From assembly GCF_004341085.1 (NCBI RefSeq), contig NZ_SLXW01000003.1, positions 558,001 through 622,000 of the forward strand: a stretch of DNA of 64,000 bases. Reading direction: 5' to 3'. The notes beneath the pieces were generated by a model. It made no database searches and was not told the origin of the DNA. It saw only the letters and a list, made by a program, of their open reading frames with translations. This document shows positions 10,117 through 19,556 of the stretch, piece after piece. Position 1 is the stretch's first letter. Each line of letters opens with the position of its first letter. The DNA is from Sphingomonas sp. PP-CE-1G-424. GTDB taxonomy: Bacteria; Pseudomonadota; Alphaproteobacteria; Sphingomonadales; Sphingomonadaceae. The position numbers and the translations under genes are program-made.

Positions 10117-11168
10117 CAGTACTTCTCCACCAGAACGTCGGTGTAGAGCTCGGCAGCATCCGGCTCCGGGGTCTGCTCGGCGAAATCGGCGGCTTCGTTC
10201 ACGATTTTCCTGATTTCCTGTTCAAGGGACTTGAGGTCCGCCTCGGTCACGCCCTGCGCGTCGAGCAGCTTCTTCATGTGATCGATCGGATCCGACTTGT
10301 CGCGGACCGCCTGGACCTCGTCACGCGTACGGTACTTCGCCGGATCGGACATCGAGTGGCCACGATAGCGATACGTCTTCATCTCGAGGATGACCGGACC
10401 CTTGCCCGCGCGGACCCACGCCAGCGCTTCCTCGGCAGCACCGCGGCACGCCAGCACGTCCATGCCGTCGACCTGGATGCCGGGAATGCGGAAGCTCTCG
10501 CCGCGGCGATACAGCTGGTCCTCGGCCGAAGCGCGATTGACGCTGGTGCCCATCGCGTACTGGTTGTTCTCGATCACGAAGATGATCGGGAGCTTCCACA
10601 GCTCGGCCATGTTGAAGCTCTCGTACACCTGGCCCTGGTTCGCGGCGCCGTCGCCGAAATAGGCCATGCAGATGCCGCCGTCGTTCGAGTATTTGTGCTT
10701 GAACGCGAGGCCGGTGCCGAGCGACACCTGCGCACCGACGATGCCGTGGCCGCCGTAGAATTTATGCTCGGTCGAGAACATGTGCATCGACCCGCCCTTG
10801 CCCTTCGAGATACCCGAATTGCGCCCGGTCAGCTCGGCCATGATCACCTTCGGGTCGATCCCGTAGGCGAGCATGTGGCCATGATCGCGGTAGCCGGTGA
10901 TCACCGAATCGGTCTCGCCGTTGAGCGCGGACTGAAGGCCGACCGCGACCGCTTCCTGCCCGATGTAGAGATGGCAGAAGCCACCGATCAGGCCCAAGCC
11001 ATAGAGCTGGCCCGCTTTTTCCTCGAAACGGCGGATCAGCAGCATCTGCCGATACATTTCGAGCAGTTCGTCCTTCGACGCCTCGTACGGCTTTGGTTCG
11101 GCCGGTCGTTCGCGGTTCGTAATCGGCGGTTCGGCGATTGCGCGTGCTGGTGGGGGGGTCTTGGCCAC
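10116..11168 (-). CDS. pdhA: pyruvate dehydrogenase E1 component subunit alpha
   Basis: Thiamine-diphosphate-binding alpha subunit of pyruvate dehydrogenase E1, 350 aa, full length. It carries the ThDP motif starting at [15 protein letters not shown] and ending at IENN, plus [16 protein letters not shown] and [15 protein letters not shown]. The first 30 residues are a Pro/Ala-rich extension. The start is GTG 11166-11168, with CGAGG about 11 nt upstream; no better start is seen. It is the first gene of pdhA-pdhB. Upstream lies a 460-bp gap containing two palindromic repeats, shared with the divergent MFS gene. Confidence 0.97.
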   Translation of the reverse strand: MAKTPPPARAIAEPPITNRERPAEPKPYEASKDELLEMYRQMLLIRRFEEKAGQLYGLGLIGGFCHLYIGQEAVAVGLQSALNGETDSVITGYRDHGHMLAYGIDPKVIMAELTGRNSGISKGKGGSMHMFSTEHKFYGGHGIVGAQVSLGTGLAFKHKYSNDGGICMAYFGDGAANQGQVYESFNMAELWKLPIIFVIENNQYAMGTSVNRASAEDQLYRRGESFRIPGIQVDGMDVLACRGAAEEALAWVRAGKGPVILEMKTYRYRGHSMSDPAKYRTRDEVQAVRDKSDPIDHMKKLLDAQGVTEADLKSLEQEIRKIVNEAADFAEQTPEPDAAELYTDVLVEKY

Positions 11169-11318
11169 GATGTGGGAAACCTCGTTTTCCGTAGGGGAGT
11201 TGAGGGAGCCTATAGGCGCGGACGGGGCGGAACATCAATTCCCGTCTGGGGTATGTCCGTTTTGGGGGCTTGGGATGGGGCACTCGATAGGTCGCGCGAG
11301 CCCTACCGCACTAGCAAA

Positions 11319-11422
11319 CCACCCCGGCGAAGGCCGGGGCCCAATTGGTAAGGTTGTAGTAACGCCGCTCATCGCTCAGTTGGCGACGTCCCCCAGTTGG
11401 GCCCCGGCCTTCGCCGGGGTGG
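11319..11422. repeat. REPIN-like inverted repeat, family B, copy 1
   Basis: Arms of 30 bp (11319-11348 and 11393-11422) match with one mismatch and flank a 44-bp spacer. Each arm holds the self-complementary CCCCGGCGAAGGCCGGGG. The same arm type is found at 55099-55201. It sits between pdhA and the MFS gene, about 65 bp before a family C repeat. Confidence 0.82.
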
Positions 11423-11488
11423 AGGTGATGCGGCGGCGGAGCGGTGGCAGAGACGCGCTTGGCGACATAGACCCGCTCCCGCTTCCTT

Positions 11489-11541
11489 GTTCTCCCGCGA
11501 AGGCGGGAGCCCAGTCTGGGTCCCCGCCTTCGCGGGGAAAC
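11489..11541. repeat. REPIN-like inverted repeat, family C, copy 1
   Basis: Imperfect 26-bp arms (11489-11514 and 11516-11541) lie back to back with almost no spacer. The arm cores are CTCCCGCGAAGGCGGGAG and CCCCGCCTTCGCGGGG. The copy at 45439-45491 differs by a single central base. This repeat and the family B repeat before it take up much of the 460-bp gap 11169-11628; I see no gene in that gap, though the pdhA and MFS promoters should lie there. Confidence 0.82.
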
Positions 11542-11628
11542 ACACTGGCTTAGCTTTGAGCCACTATTCCCTCCCCAAGCAAAGCTCCGGTTGCCCTCGC
11601 CTCTCGCCACCGCTTAAAGCCAACAGCA

Positions 11629-12981
11629 ATGGACTCCACCGCAAACCCCCACCAGCATCCCTTACGGATCGCCAATTTTCGCGCCTATTGGCTGTCCCGC
11701 TTCACCGGCACGATAGCCGTCAGCGCGATGTCGATCGTGATCGGTTGGCAGGTCTACAACATCGCCCGCGAGACGATGGACATCCGCCAGGCCGCCTTCA
11801 TGCTCGGCATGATCGGGTTCGCGCAGTTCGTGCCGTTGTTCCTCCTTACCCCGATCACCGGCCTCGTCGCGGACAGCTTCGACCGCCGCTGGATCGTCCG
11901 CGGCACGACCGCGCTGCTGGTTGTCACCGCCGCGACATTGTGGTTGCTGACCTGGACCGGCCACCTCACGCTCGGCGTGCTGTTCGTCGCCGCGGTCGCG
12001 TTCGGCGTCGCCCGAGCCTTCTCCGGCCCAGCCTATTCCGCACTCGCCCCCAACCTCGTCCCCCGCGCGGTACTCCCGACTGCGATCGCGATCAGCTCGA
12101 TCGCCTGGCAGGTCGGCACGATCGCGGGCCCGAGCGTCGGCGGGCTCCTGTACGCGATCCACCCGGAGGTCGCCTACGGCGTCGCGACGATCCTGTTCGT
12201 CGTCGCGCTCATCTTCATGTTCTTGATCGGCCCGGTGCCGCAGCCCGCCGCGCAGACCGATCATCGCCCCCTCGCCCGCATCATCGAGGGCTTCACCTAT
12301 GTCCGGCGCAATCGCCTCGTCCTCGCGACCATCACGCTCGACCTGTTCGCCGTGCTGCTCGCCGGCGCGACCTCGCTGCTACCGGTCTATTCGCGCGATA
12401 TCCTGCATGTCGGCTCGCAGGGACTAGGCGTTCTCGCGGCCGGTATGGGGATCGGCGCGGCAGTGACGGCGATCTGGTTCTCGTTCCGCCCGATGAGCAC
12501 GAATGTCGGCGTGAAGATGCTCGTGGCTGTCGTCGTGTTCGGCCTCGCGATCCTGACGTTCGGCATCGCAACGCCGATCGTAAACTTGCTCGGCATCGCG
12601 CCCGGTACGATCGGCGGCATCCCCGTCCAGCCCGCCTTCGTCCTCAGCCTCGTCGCGCTGATCGTCGCGGGTGGCGCGGACATGATCTCGGTCTATGTCC
12701 GCCAGTCGCTGATCCAGCTTCATACGCCCGACGCGATGCGCGGCCGCGTCAGCGCGGTGTCGCAGCTCACCATCTCGGCCTCGAACGAACTGGGCGAATT
12801 CGAGAGCGGCGTGATGGCGTCGCTGCTCGGTCCGGTCGGCGCAGTGGTGTTCGGCGGCGTCGGTGCTATTGCGATCACGATCGGCTGGGCGCGACTGTTC
12901 CCGGAACTTGGCCGCGCGAAAACCTTTGATCCCCCAGAGATCCTAGAGACCGAACCCGAACACGGAGAAGCCAAGCCATGA
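11629..12981 (+). CDS. MFS transporter (EntS/MFS_3-like)
   Basis: A 450-aa inner-membrane transporter of the major facilitator superfamily with alternating hydrophobic helices throughout. [20 protein letters not shown] at the start, [13 protein letters not shown] in the first cytoplasmic loop and [20 protein letters not shown] late in the protein match the MFS_3 group, which includes EntS and other exporters. The substrate cannot be read from the sequence. ATG 11629 follows an AAAGCCAACAGCA leader with a poor ribosome site. The gene ends in an ATGA overlap with cysK, so a role linked to sulfur metabolites is conceivable but unproven. Confidence 0.9.
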   Translation: MDSTANPHQHPLRIANFRAYWLSRFTGTIAVSAMSIVIGWQVYNIARETMDIRQAAFMLGMIGFAQFVPLFLLTPITGLVADSFDRRWIVRGTTALLVVTAATLWLLTWTGHLTLGVLFVAAVAFGVARAFSGPAYSALAPNLVPRAVLPTAIAISSIAWQVGTIAGPSVGGLLYAIHPEVAYGVATILFVVALIFMFLIGPVPQPAAQTDHRPLARIIEGFTYVRRNRLVLATITLDLFAVLLAGATSLLPVYSRDILHVGSQGLGVLAAGMGIGAAVTAIWFSFRPMSTNVGVKMLVAVVVFGLAILTFGIATPIVNLLGIAPGTIGGIPVQPAFVLSLVALIVAGGADMISVYVRQSLIQLHTPDAMRGRVSAVSQLTISASNELGEFESGVMASLLGPVGAVVFGGVGAIAITIGWARLFPELGRAKTFDPPEILETEPEHGEAKP

Positions 12982-13898
12982 AGGCCAACTCGATCCTCGA
13001 CACGATCGGCAACACGCCGCACGTCCGCCTGTCGAAGCTGTTCCCCGAATCCGAAGTGTGGGTGAAGTCCGAGCGTTCGAACCCCGGCGGGTCGATCAAG
13101 GACCGTATCGCGCTCGCCATGATCGAGGCGGCGGAGAAGGACGGCCATCTCCAGCCCGGCGGCACGATCATCGAGCCGACCAGCGGCAACACCGGCATCG
13201 GCCTGGCGCTCGTCGCGGCGGTAAAGGGCTACAAGATCGTCCTCGTCATGCCCGAGAGCATGTCGATTGAACGCCGTCGCCTAATGCTAGCCTATGGCGC
13301 GACGTTCGACCTGACTCCGCGCGAGAAGGGCATGAAGGGCGCGATCGAGCGCGCGAAGGAACTGGTCGAGCAGACGCCGGGCTCGTGGATGCCGCAGCAG
13401 TTCGAAAATCCTGCGAACATCGCCGTGCATGTCGCTACGACCGCACAGGAAATCCTCGCCGACTTCCGTGATACGCCAATCGACGTGATCATCACCGGCG
13501 TCGGCACCGGCGGCCACATCACCGGCGTCGCCGAAGCGCTGAAGAAGGAATGGCCGTCGCTCAAGGTCTACGCGGTCGAGCCCGCCGCCTCGCCGGTCAT
13601 CGCCGGCGGCCAGCCCGGGCCGCACCCGATCCAGGGCATCGGCGCAGGGTTCATCCCGGTCAACCTGCACACGCAGGCGCTCGACGGCGTGATCGAGGTC
13701 GATGCCGCGGTGGCGAAGGACATGGCGCGCCGCTCGGCGACCGAAGAGGGCATGCTGGTCGGCATCAGCTCGGGCGCGACGCTCGCAGCGATCCTTCAGA
13801 AGCTCCCCGATCTGCCTGACAATGTTCGGGTTCTCGGGTTCAACTACGACACCGGCGAGCGCTATCTGTCGGTCCCGGACTTCCTGCCCGAACAGTGA
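12978..13898 (+). CDS. cysK: cysteine synthase A (O-acetylserine sulfhydrylase)
   Basis: PLP enzyme that makes L-cysteine from O-acetylserine and sulfide in the cytoplasm, 306 aa, full family length. The PLP lysine is Lys41 in [12 protein letters not shown]; the substrate loop TSGNTG follows at about 68-73, and [11 protein letters not shown] is the PLP-phosphate loop. The start ATG overlaps the MFS stop (ATGA) and the stop overlaps the GTG of the cell wall hydrolase, so the three are probably co-translated. It completes a sulfur theme with cysD and SulP at the left end, but lies more than 10 kb away from them. Confidence 0.96.
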   Translation: MKANSILDTIGNTPHVRLSKLFPESEVWVKSERSNPGGSIKDRIALAMIEAAEKDGHLQPGGTIIEPTSGNTGIGLALVAAVKGYKIVLVMPESMSIERRRLMLAYGATFDLTPREKGMKGAIERAKELVEQTPGSWMPQQFENPANIAVHVATTAQEILADFRDTPIDVIITGVGTGGHITGVAEALKKEWPSLKVYAVEPAASPVIAGGQPGPHPIQGIGAGFIPVNLHTQALDGVIEVDAAVAKDMARRSATEEGMLVGISSGATLAAILQKLPDLPDNVRVLGFNYDTGERYLSVPDFLPEQ

Positions 13899-15244
13899 CA
13901 CATCCTACGTTCGCGCGCGGCGCATCATCCTCTTCCGCGCGCGGGTTTACCGCGTTGCATGGCATTTTGACCGGCATCGCCGGGCTGGCGATCGTCGGTC
14001 CGGCCTTGGTCGTTGCCAACGCGCCGGTCATCGTCCCGGCCAAGCACATGGCGCTGCCGCGGCAACGTGTCGTACCGAAGGCCGAGATACCCAAGGTCGA
14101 ACCGTTGAAATTCGTCGACCTGACGCCGACCGACGCTCGCGCCTTCAACGCGACCGTGCCCTTCTCGACCGAGCCGAATCCGGCGGCCAAGCCGTTCCGC
14201 TTCGCCGGTGCCCCGGACGACCTCGCGCGGGCGACCGACTGTATGGCGGCGGGGATCCTCTACGAAGCCGGCGACGACACCCTCGGCGAACGCGCGGTGG
14301 CGCAGGTCGTGCTCAATCGCTTGCGCCATCCGGCCTTCCCGAAGACCGTGTGCGGCGTGGTGTTCGAGGGACAGGACCGTAGCACCGGCTGCCAGTTCAG
14401 CTTCAGCTGCGACGGCGCTATCACGCGTTGGCATCCGACCGAGGACGCCTGGCGTCGCGCGCGGGAAGTCGCCGGCGCGGCGCTCGGCGGTGCGGTGTTC
14501 AGACAGGTCGGCTATGCGACGCACTACCATACCGACTGGGTCGTGCCCTATTGGCAGTCGAGCCTCGACAAGATCACCGCGGTGCACACGCATCTGTTCT
14601 TCCGCTGGTCCGGCTGGTGGGGCACGCCGGCGGCGTTCGGCCGTCATCCCGAAACCGTCGAACCGGTCATCACTCAGCTCGCCAGCCTGTCCGATGCGCA
14701 CAAGACCGGCGCAGCTTTCGACGAAGCCCAGTCGGCGTTGGCCGAGGCCTCCGCGGCGATGGGGTTCGTCACGGCCGCGGACTCGGATGACGCTGGCGCC
14801 GAGGACGCCTCCGCACGGCGCATCGACGCGGATACCGTCGTGGTGGTGTTCCCACGCGGGCAATCGCCGGACACGCTCGTGACGGCTGCCACACAGTCGT
14901 GCGGCAACCGGTCCTTCTGTCGGTACATGGCATGGCTCGACGGCACGAAGGTGCCCACGTCGCTGCCGCTCGACACCGCGCAGATGACCTCGCTGACGTT
15001 CAGTTATCTGCGCGATCGATCGAACGGCTATGAACGCGCGTTGTGGAACTGCCGCGAGTACAAGCGCCCGGATCCGTCGCAGTGCCTCCAGCCGCCGGGA
15101 ACGAAGATCGCGACCCCACCGCCTGCCGCATCAGATCCCGCGGCCAAGCCATCCGCAGCGACGGATCTCAACGGCGTGAGGCGGAAGCCCGCGGCTCCGT
15201 CCGATCAAGTCGCACCGGCACTCAAAGCCATCGCCGGTCAGTAA
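13895..15244 (+). CDS. SleB-type cell wall hydrolase, exported
   Basis: A 449-aa protein with an N-terminal hydrophobic signal or anchor ([20 protein letters not shown], residues about 24-43). The Hydrolase_2/SleB domain is at about 115-230: [20 protein letters not shown] with the presumed catalytic Glu, then [19 protein letters not shown] and CQFSFSCDG. Family members are glucosaminidase or transglycosylase-like peptidoglycan hydrolases. The C-terminal 200 residues are of unknown function and end in a Pro/Ala-rich tail. The GTG start overlaps the cysK stop (GTGA), so expression is tied to cysK. Confidence 0.85.
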   Translation: MTHPTFARGASSSSARGFTALHGILTGIAGLAIVGPALVVANAPVIVPAKHMALPRQRVVPKAEIPKVEPLKFVDLTPTDARAFNATVPFSTEPNPAAKPFRFAGAPDDLARATDCMAAGILYEAGDDTLGERAVAQVVLNRLRHPAFPKTVCGVVFEGQDRSTGCQFSFSCDGAITRWHPTEDAWRRAREVAGAALGGAVFRQVGYATHYHTDWVVPYWQSSLDKITAVHTHLFFRWSGWWGTPAAFGRHPETVEPVITQLASLSDAHKTGAAFDEAQSALAEASAAMGFVTAADSDDAGAEDASARRIDADTVVVVFPRGQSPDTLVTAATQSCGNRSFCRYMAWLDGTKVPTSLPLDTAQMTSLTFSYLRDRSNGYERALWNCREYKRPDPSQCLQPPGTKIATPPPAASDPAAKPSAATDLNGVRRKPAAPSDQVAPALKAIAGQ

Positions 15245-15274
15245 GTCGCAAAGGTCTGAAGGCGATCCGCAGGT

Positions 15275-15305
15275 CGAGGGATGCGGCACATCGTCGCATC
15301 CCTCG
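15275..15305. terminator. hairpin between convergent genes
   Basis: CGAGGGATGCG (15275-15285) pairs perfectly with CGCATCCCTCG (15295-15305) over a 9-base loop. An outer pair AAGGTCTG (15251-15258) / CAGACCTT (15314-15321) encloses it. It fills the gap between the cell wall hydrolase and the S9 peptidase ends; there is no long T-tract. Position and structure suggest a bidirectional terminator. Confidence 0.55.
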
Positions 15306-15321
15306 CTTTGCGGCAGACCTT

Positions 15322-17430
15322 CTACTTAGCCAGACCGAGCTGTTGCAGCATGAACGCCTGCCACTCGGAGTTCTGGCGATAGCGCTCGAACCGGCCCGAC
15401 TTGCCGCCATGCCCCGCCTCCATGTTCACCCGGAACAGCAACGGGTTCTTGTCGGTCTTCAGTTCGCGCAACTTGGCGACCCACTTGGTCGGCTCGTAAT
15501 ATTGCACCTGGCTGTCCCACAGCCCGGTGCCGACATAGAGTGCCGGATAGGCCTTCGCCTTGACGTTGTCGTACGGCGAATAGCTCAGCATGTAGTCGTA
15601 TGACGCCTTCTGCGCGGGGTTGCCCCACTCGTCATACTCGAACGTGGTCAGCGGGATCGACGCGTCGAGCATCGTTGTCACCACGTCGACAAACGGCACC
15701 TGCGCGATGATCAGTTTGTAATCGGCGGGCGCCATGTTCGCGACGCCGCCCATCAGCAGGCCCCCTGCGCTGCCGCCCATCGCCGCGACGCGGTCCCTCG
15801 CCGCGTATTTCTGCGCGACGAGATAGCGGGTGACGTCGATGAAGTCGGTGAAGCTTTTCTTCTTGTTGAGCAGATGTCCGTCGTCATACCAGCCGCGGCC
15901 CATCTCCTGCCCGCCGCGGATATGCGCGATCGCGTAGATCACGCCGCGATCGAGCAGCCCAATCCGGCCCGGATCGACCGCCGGATCACTGGATATCCCG
16001 TAGCTGCCATAGGCATATTGGAAGAGCGGCGCGGTGCCGTCGCGCTTGGTACCCTTGGCGTAGACCAGCGAGACCGGAATGCGCGTGCCGTCGCGCGCGG
16101 GTGCCCAGACGCGTTCGGTGACGTATTTCGCGGGATCATAGCCCGGCACCGGCGCGACCTTCAGCACGCGGCGTTCGCCGGTCTTCGCGTTGACCTCGTA
16201 GGTCGTGGTCGGCGTTACGAGCGAGCCATAGGTGTAGCGGACCCACGGCGTCGACGTTTCCTCGTTGACGTCGAGCGACATGCGATAGGTGGGCTCGTCG
16301 GCGGTCACCGGCGTCGACTTGCCTGCATCGCTCAGCACGCGGATCATGCGGTTGCCGCCCTCGCGCTGGTCGATCGCGACGAACCCGTCGAACGGCTTGA
16401 AGCCTTCGATGAAGACGGTGTCGCTGGCCGGCGTCAGGTCGCGCCATGCCGCCGTTCCCTTGGCTAGGTCGGCGTCGGCGACGGTCACCAGCTTGTAGTT
16501 TTTTGCGGCCTTGTTGGTGCGGATGATCCAGCGATTGCCGATGTGATCCGCGCTGTAGCGGAACTCGCGCGCACGCGGTGCGACGATCGTGAAACTGGTC
16601 GGGGCTGCGGCCGGCGCGCAGCGTTGCTCGTCGCTGACCGTGCTGCTCACGCCGATACAGACGAACTTGTCGTCGGCCGTGCGCGAGACGCCCATCGAAT
16701 AGGTGTCGTCCTTCTCCTCGTACAGCAGCCGATCGCTGGCGACGGGCGTGCCGAGGACGTGCGCCTTCACGCGGTAGCCGCGCAGGGTGACCGGGTCCTT
16801 CTCGACGTACAGCAACGTCTTGTTGTCATCTGCCCAAACGACGTTCGGCTCGATGTTCGAGAGCGTGTCGGCGATCGACGCACCAGTCGCAAGGTCCTTG
16901 ACCTTGAGCACGTATTGGCGGCGCCCGACGGTGTCTTCGGCCCAGGCGACGCGGCGGTTGTCCGGGCTTATCGCCCAGTCGCTCAGCGCGAAGAAGCTGT
17001 GGCCCTTTGCCATCGCCGGCTCGTCGAACAGCGTTTCGGCGGGAGCAGTACGGCTGCCCTTGCGGCGTTCGAGGATCGGGTAATCCGCCCCGGTCTGGAA
17101 CCGCGAGCCGTAATAATAGCCGTTCTTCGCGTACGGGACCGAGCCGTCGTCCTGCTTGATGTGCGAGACGGTCTCTTCGTAGAGCTTGGCCTGGAGTGGC
17201 TTCAGCGACGCGAGTTGCGCATCGGCGTAGGCGTTCTCTGCGGCGAGATAGGCGAGCATCTCGGGGTTTTTCCGCGTATCGTCGCGCAGCCAGTAATAAT
17301 CATCCTCGCGCGCACCGTTGGGCGACGTCACCTGGAACGGTTTCTTCGCGACACGCGGTGGTTGGACCTGTGCGACCGCCGCGGTCGAGACCAGCGCCAC
17401 ACTGGCCAGCATCATGTACCGTATCGTCAT
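15322..17430 (-). CDS. S9 family peptidase, oligopeptidase B-like, exported
   Basis: A 702-aa serine peptidase with a signal peptide (MTIRYMMLASVALVSTAAVA, cleavage near residue 20-21) followed by RVAKKPFQVTSPNGAREDDY, the usual start of oligopeptidase B. The N-terminal beta-propeller leads to an alpha/beta-hydrolase domain with nucleophile motif GGSAGGLLMGG and the terminal His in MEAGHGGKSGRF. Oligopeptidase B cleaves short peptides after Arg/Lys; here it is likely periplasmic. ATG 17428-17430 overlaps the stop of the other S9 gene (ATGA). An apparent fusion frame continuing to 18189 is only an open out-of-frame stretch. Confidence 0.92.
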   Translation of the reverse strand: MTIRYMMLASVALVSTAAVAQVQPPRVAKKPFQVTSPNGAREDDYYWLRDDTRKNPEMLAYLAAENAYADAQLASLKPLQAKLYEETVSHIKQDDGSVPYAKNGYYYGSRFQTGADYPILERRKGSRTAPAETLFDEPAMAKGHSFFALSDWAISPDNRRVAWAEDTVGRRQYVLKVKDLATGASIADTLSNIEPNVVWADDNKTLLYVEKDPVTLRGYRVKAHVLGTPVASDRLLYEEKDDTYSMGVSRTADDKFVCIGVSSTVSDEQRCAPAAAPTSFTIVAPRAREFRYSADHIGNRWIIRTNKAAKNYKLVTVADADLAKGTAAWRDLTPASDTVFIEGFKPFDGFVAIDQREGGNRMIRVLSDAGKSTPVTADEPTYRMSLDVNEETSTPWVRYTYGSLVTPTTTYEVNAKTGERRVLKVAPVPGYDPAKYVTERVWAPARDGTRIPVSLVYAKGTKRDGTAPLFQYAYGSYGISSDPAVDPGRIGLLDRGVIYAIAHIRGGQEMGRGWYDDGHLLNKKKSFTDFIDVTRYLVAQKYAARDRVAAMGGSAGGLLMGGVANMAPADYKLIIAQVPFVDVVTTMLDASIPLTTFEYDEWGNPAQKASYDYMLSYSPYDNVKAKAYPALYVGTGLWDSQVQYYEPTKWVAKLRELKTDKNPLLFRVNMEAGHGGKSGRFERYRQNSEWQAFMLQQLGLAK

Positions 17431-19514
17431 TGTGCTGCTCCCTGTGCCGGCGTCGTTACGCCTGCCGGCTTCCGGTATCGATCGAACCAGGCGATGATCG
17501 CCGACGCCTTGGCTGCGGATTGCGACGGGCGAGCGGCAAGGCCACCGTGGCTCGCGCCTGGCACCTTCACCAGCGCGGTCGGCACGCCGCGGATCTGGAG
17601 CGCCGCGTAATATTGCTCGGACTCGCTCACTGGGGTCCGGTAATCGTCGCCACCGACCACCACCAGCGTCGGCGTCTTGACGTTGCCGACCAAGCTCAGC
17701 GGCGAGCGGTTCCAATAGCTCATCGGATCCTCCCAAGGCAGCTTGGCGAACCAGTAGCGCGAGGTGAACAGCGTGTTGTCCATCGTCAGCGCCTCGCTGA
17801 TCCAGTTGATTACCGGCTTCTGCGTCGCAGCGGCCTTGAACCGGTCGGTCTTGCCGACGATCCACGCGGTCAGCAGCCCGCCGCCCGAACCGCCGGTCAC
17901 GAACAGATTGTCGGGATCGGCGGTGCCGTCCTTGATGGCGGCGTCGACCGAGGCGATCAGGTCGTCGTAATCCGCGGCCGGGTAGGTCTTGTCGATCAGG
18001 TTGGCGAACTCGGCCCCGTAGGAGGTCGAGCCGCGCGGGTTGGTCCAGAGGACTGCGTATCCGGCGGCGGCGTAGAGCTGCATGTCGGTCGCGAAGCCGG
18101 GGCCGTAGGCGGCGTTCGGACCGCCGTGGATCTCGAGGATCAGCGGTACGCGCTGGCCTGCGACACGCCCCGGCGGGGTGGCAAGCCACGCGTCGATCGG
18201 GCGACCATCGGGTGCGGTCACTGCGATCTTGCGGACCTGTGCGAGTGCCTTCGATCCGGTCAGCACTGCGTTGAGCGTCGTCAGGCGGCGGGGTTTACCG
18301 CCCGCCAGTACCCAGACGTCGGCGGGGGCGCTCGCGTCGCCGCCGGTATAGGCGATCGTGCCGCCCTTCGAGATCGAGAACTCGCCGCCGGTATAGGGCC
18401 GGTCGAGCCCGCCGCCCGCGACGTTGTCGATCAGCGGCGTGATGCGACCATCGACACCGACGCGGGCAACGCGGCGCTGGCCGTGATCGTCGTAGCTCGC
18501 ATACAGGCTGCGACCGTCGGCGGACCACACCGCGTCCTCGATCGCGCGGTCGAGCGTCGCGGTGAGCGAGCGCGGCGAGGCTGCGTCGCGGTCGCCGATA
18601 TAGAGTTGCGTGTTTTCATAGCTCCGGCGCTTGTCGTCGAAGCCGAGCCACGCGATCTTCGCGCCGTCGGGCGAGACGCGCGGCTGCGCATCGGGGCCGT
18701 CGCGCGTCGTCAACGTCCGCATCGTGCCGCTCGTCGCATCGACCGCGATCACGTCGGAGTTCATCACCTGGCGGTCGGCGGCTGGTCCGCGGATCGCGGC
18801 GAAGACGATGCTGCGGCCGTCTGGCGTCCACGACAGCGGGCCGCCATCGTCGAACTTGCCGTATGTCAGTTGCCGAGCCGCGCCGCCGTCGGCGCCGACC
18901 ACGAAGAGGTGATCGTAGCCCGGCTTCACGTAGCCCGGTCCGTCGTTGCGGTAGTTGACCCGGTCGATGATCGTCAGCGGCTCGGCCCATTTCGCGCCCT
19001 CCGGCTTGGGCGGCTGCGTGCCGAGCTTGGTGCCCTCGCCTGCTACCGTGGCGATGTAGGCGAGCTTGGTACCGTCCGGCGACCAGGCGAGCGCCTGCGG
19101 ATCGCCGGGGAAACTTGTCACGCGCGCACTCGTCGAACCACTTAGCCAGCGGACGAAGAGCTGCGATCCCTCGCCGTCGCGCGCGGCATAGGCGATCCGC
19201 GCACCGTCAGGCGACCAGCGCGGGCTGCTGCCGTCGGTGGCGAACGGCGTCTGGCGACCGCTCGCGACGTCGATCAGCCACAGCGAGGACTGCATCGTGT
19301 CGGTCATCACGTCGCCGGTGCGGCGGACATAGACGATCGTCTTGCCGTCCGGGCTGATCTGCGGGTCCGCCGCGATCGTCAGGCCGAACAGGTCGCTGCC
19401 GGTGAAGCTCCGCGTCGGGCCGTCTGGCACGGGGGCAGGCACCGGCGCGACCGGCTGTTGCTGGGCAAAGGCCGGCGTCGCCGCGAGCAGGAGGAGAGCA
19501 AGGGTCAAGCGCAA
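17427..19514 (-). CDS. S9 family peptidase, dipeptidyl/acylaminoacyl-peptidase-like, exported
   Basis: A 695-aa serine peptidase. Signal peptide MRLTLALLLLAATPAFAQQQ; then WD40-like propeller blades (PQISPDGKTIVYVRR, SPRWSPDGARIAYAAR); then the catalytic domain with TGGSGGGLLTAW (Ser), VVVGGDDYRTPVSES (Asp) and PGASHGGLA (His). It probably degrades peptides in the periplasm. The start is TTG at 19512-19514, supported by AAGGAG with 7-nt spacing and by the signal peptide beginning right there. It lies 42 bp after the P450 gene on the same strand and overlaps the next S9 gene by ATGA, so the two peptidases form a tight pair. Confidence 0.92.
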   Translation of the reverse strand: MRLTLALLLLAATPAFAQQQPVAPVPAPVPDGPTRSFTGSDLFGLTIAADPQISPDGKTIVYVRRTGDVMTDTMQSSLWLIDVASGRQTPFATDGSSPRWSPDGARIAYAARDGEGSQLFVRWLSGSTSARVTSFPGDPQALAWSPDGTKLAYIATVAGEGTKLGTQPPKPEGAKWAEPLTIIDRVNYRNDGPGYVKPGYDHLFVVGADGGAARQLTYGKFDDGGPLSWTPDGRSIVFAAIRGPAADRQVMNSDVIAVDATSGTMRTLTTRDGPDAQPRVSPDGAKIAWLGFDDKRRSYENTQLYIGDRDAASPRSLTATLDRAIEDAVWSADGRSLYASYDDHGQRRVARVGVDGRITPLIDNVAGGGLDRPYTGGEFSISKGGTIAYTGGDASAPADVWVLAGGKPRRLTTLNAVLTGSKALAQVRKIAVTAPDGRPIDAWLATPPGRVAGQRVPLILEIHGGPNAAYGPGFATDMQLYAAAGYAVLWTNPRGSTSYGAEFANLIDKTYPAADYDDLIASVDAAIKDGTADPDNLFVTGGSGGGLLTAWIVGKTDRFKAAATQKPVINWISEALTMDNTLFTSRYWFAKLPWEDPMSYWNRSPLSLVGNVKTPTLVVVGGDDYRTPVSESEQYYAALQIRGVPTALVKVPGASHGGLAARPSQSAAKASAIIAWFDRYRKPAGVTTPAQGAAQ

Positions 19515-19556
19515 CGAACGGCTCCTTCGAATGAACCGCGGTACGATGACACATTA

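Noticed and set aside
13075..13090. GTTCGAACCCCGG, tRNA T-arm-like
   Set aside because: It is inside cysK, coding for the PLP region (RSNPGG), and no cloverleaf can be drawn around it.
15322..18189. Apparent fusion giving a 955-aa oligopeptidase
   Set aside because: The first 253 codons are out of frame inside the other S9 peptidase; the signal peptide at 17430 marks the true start.
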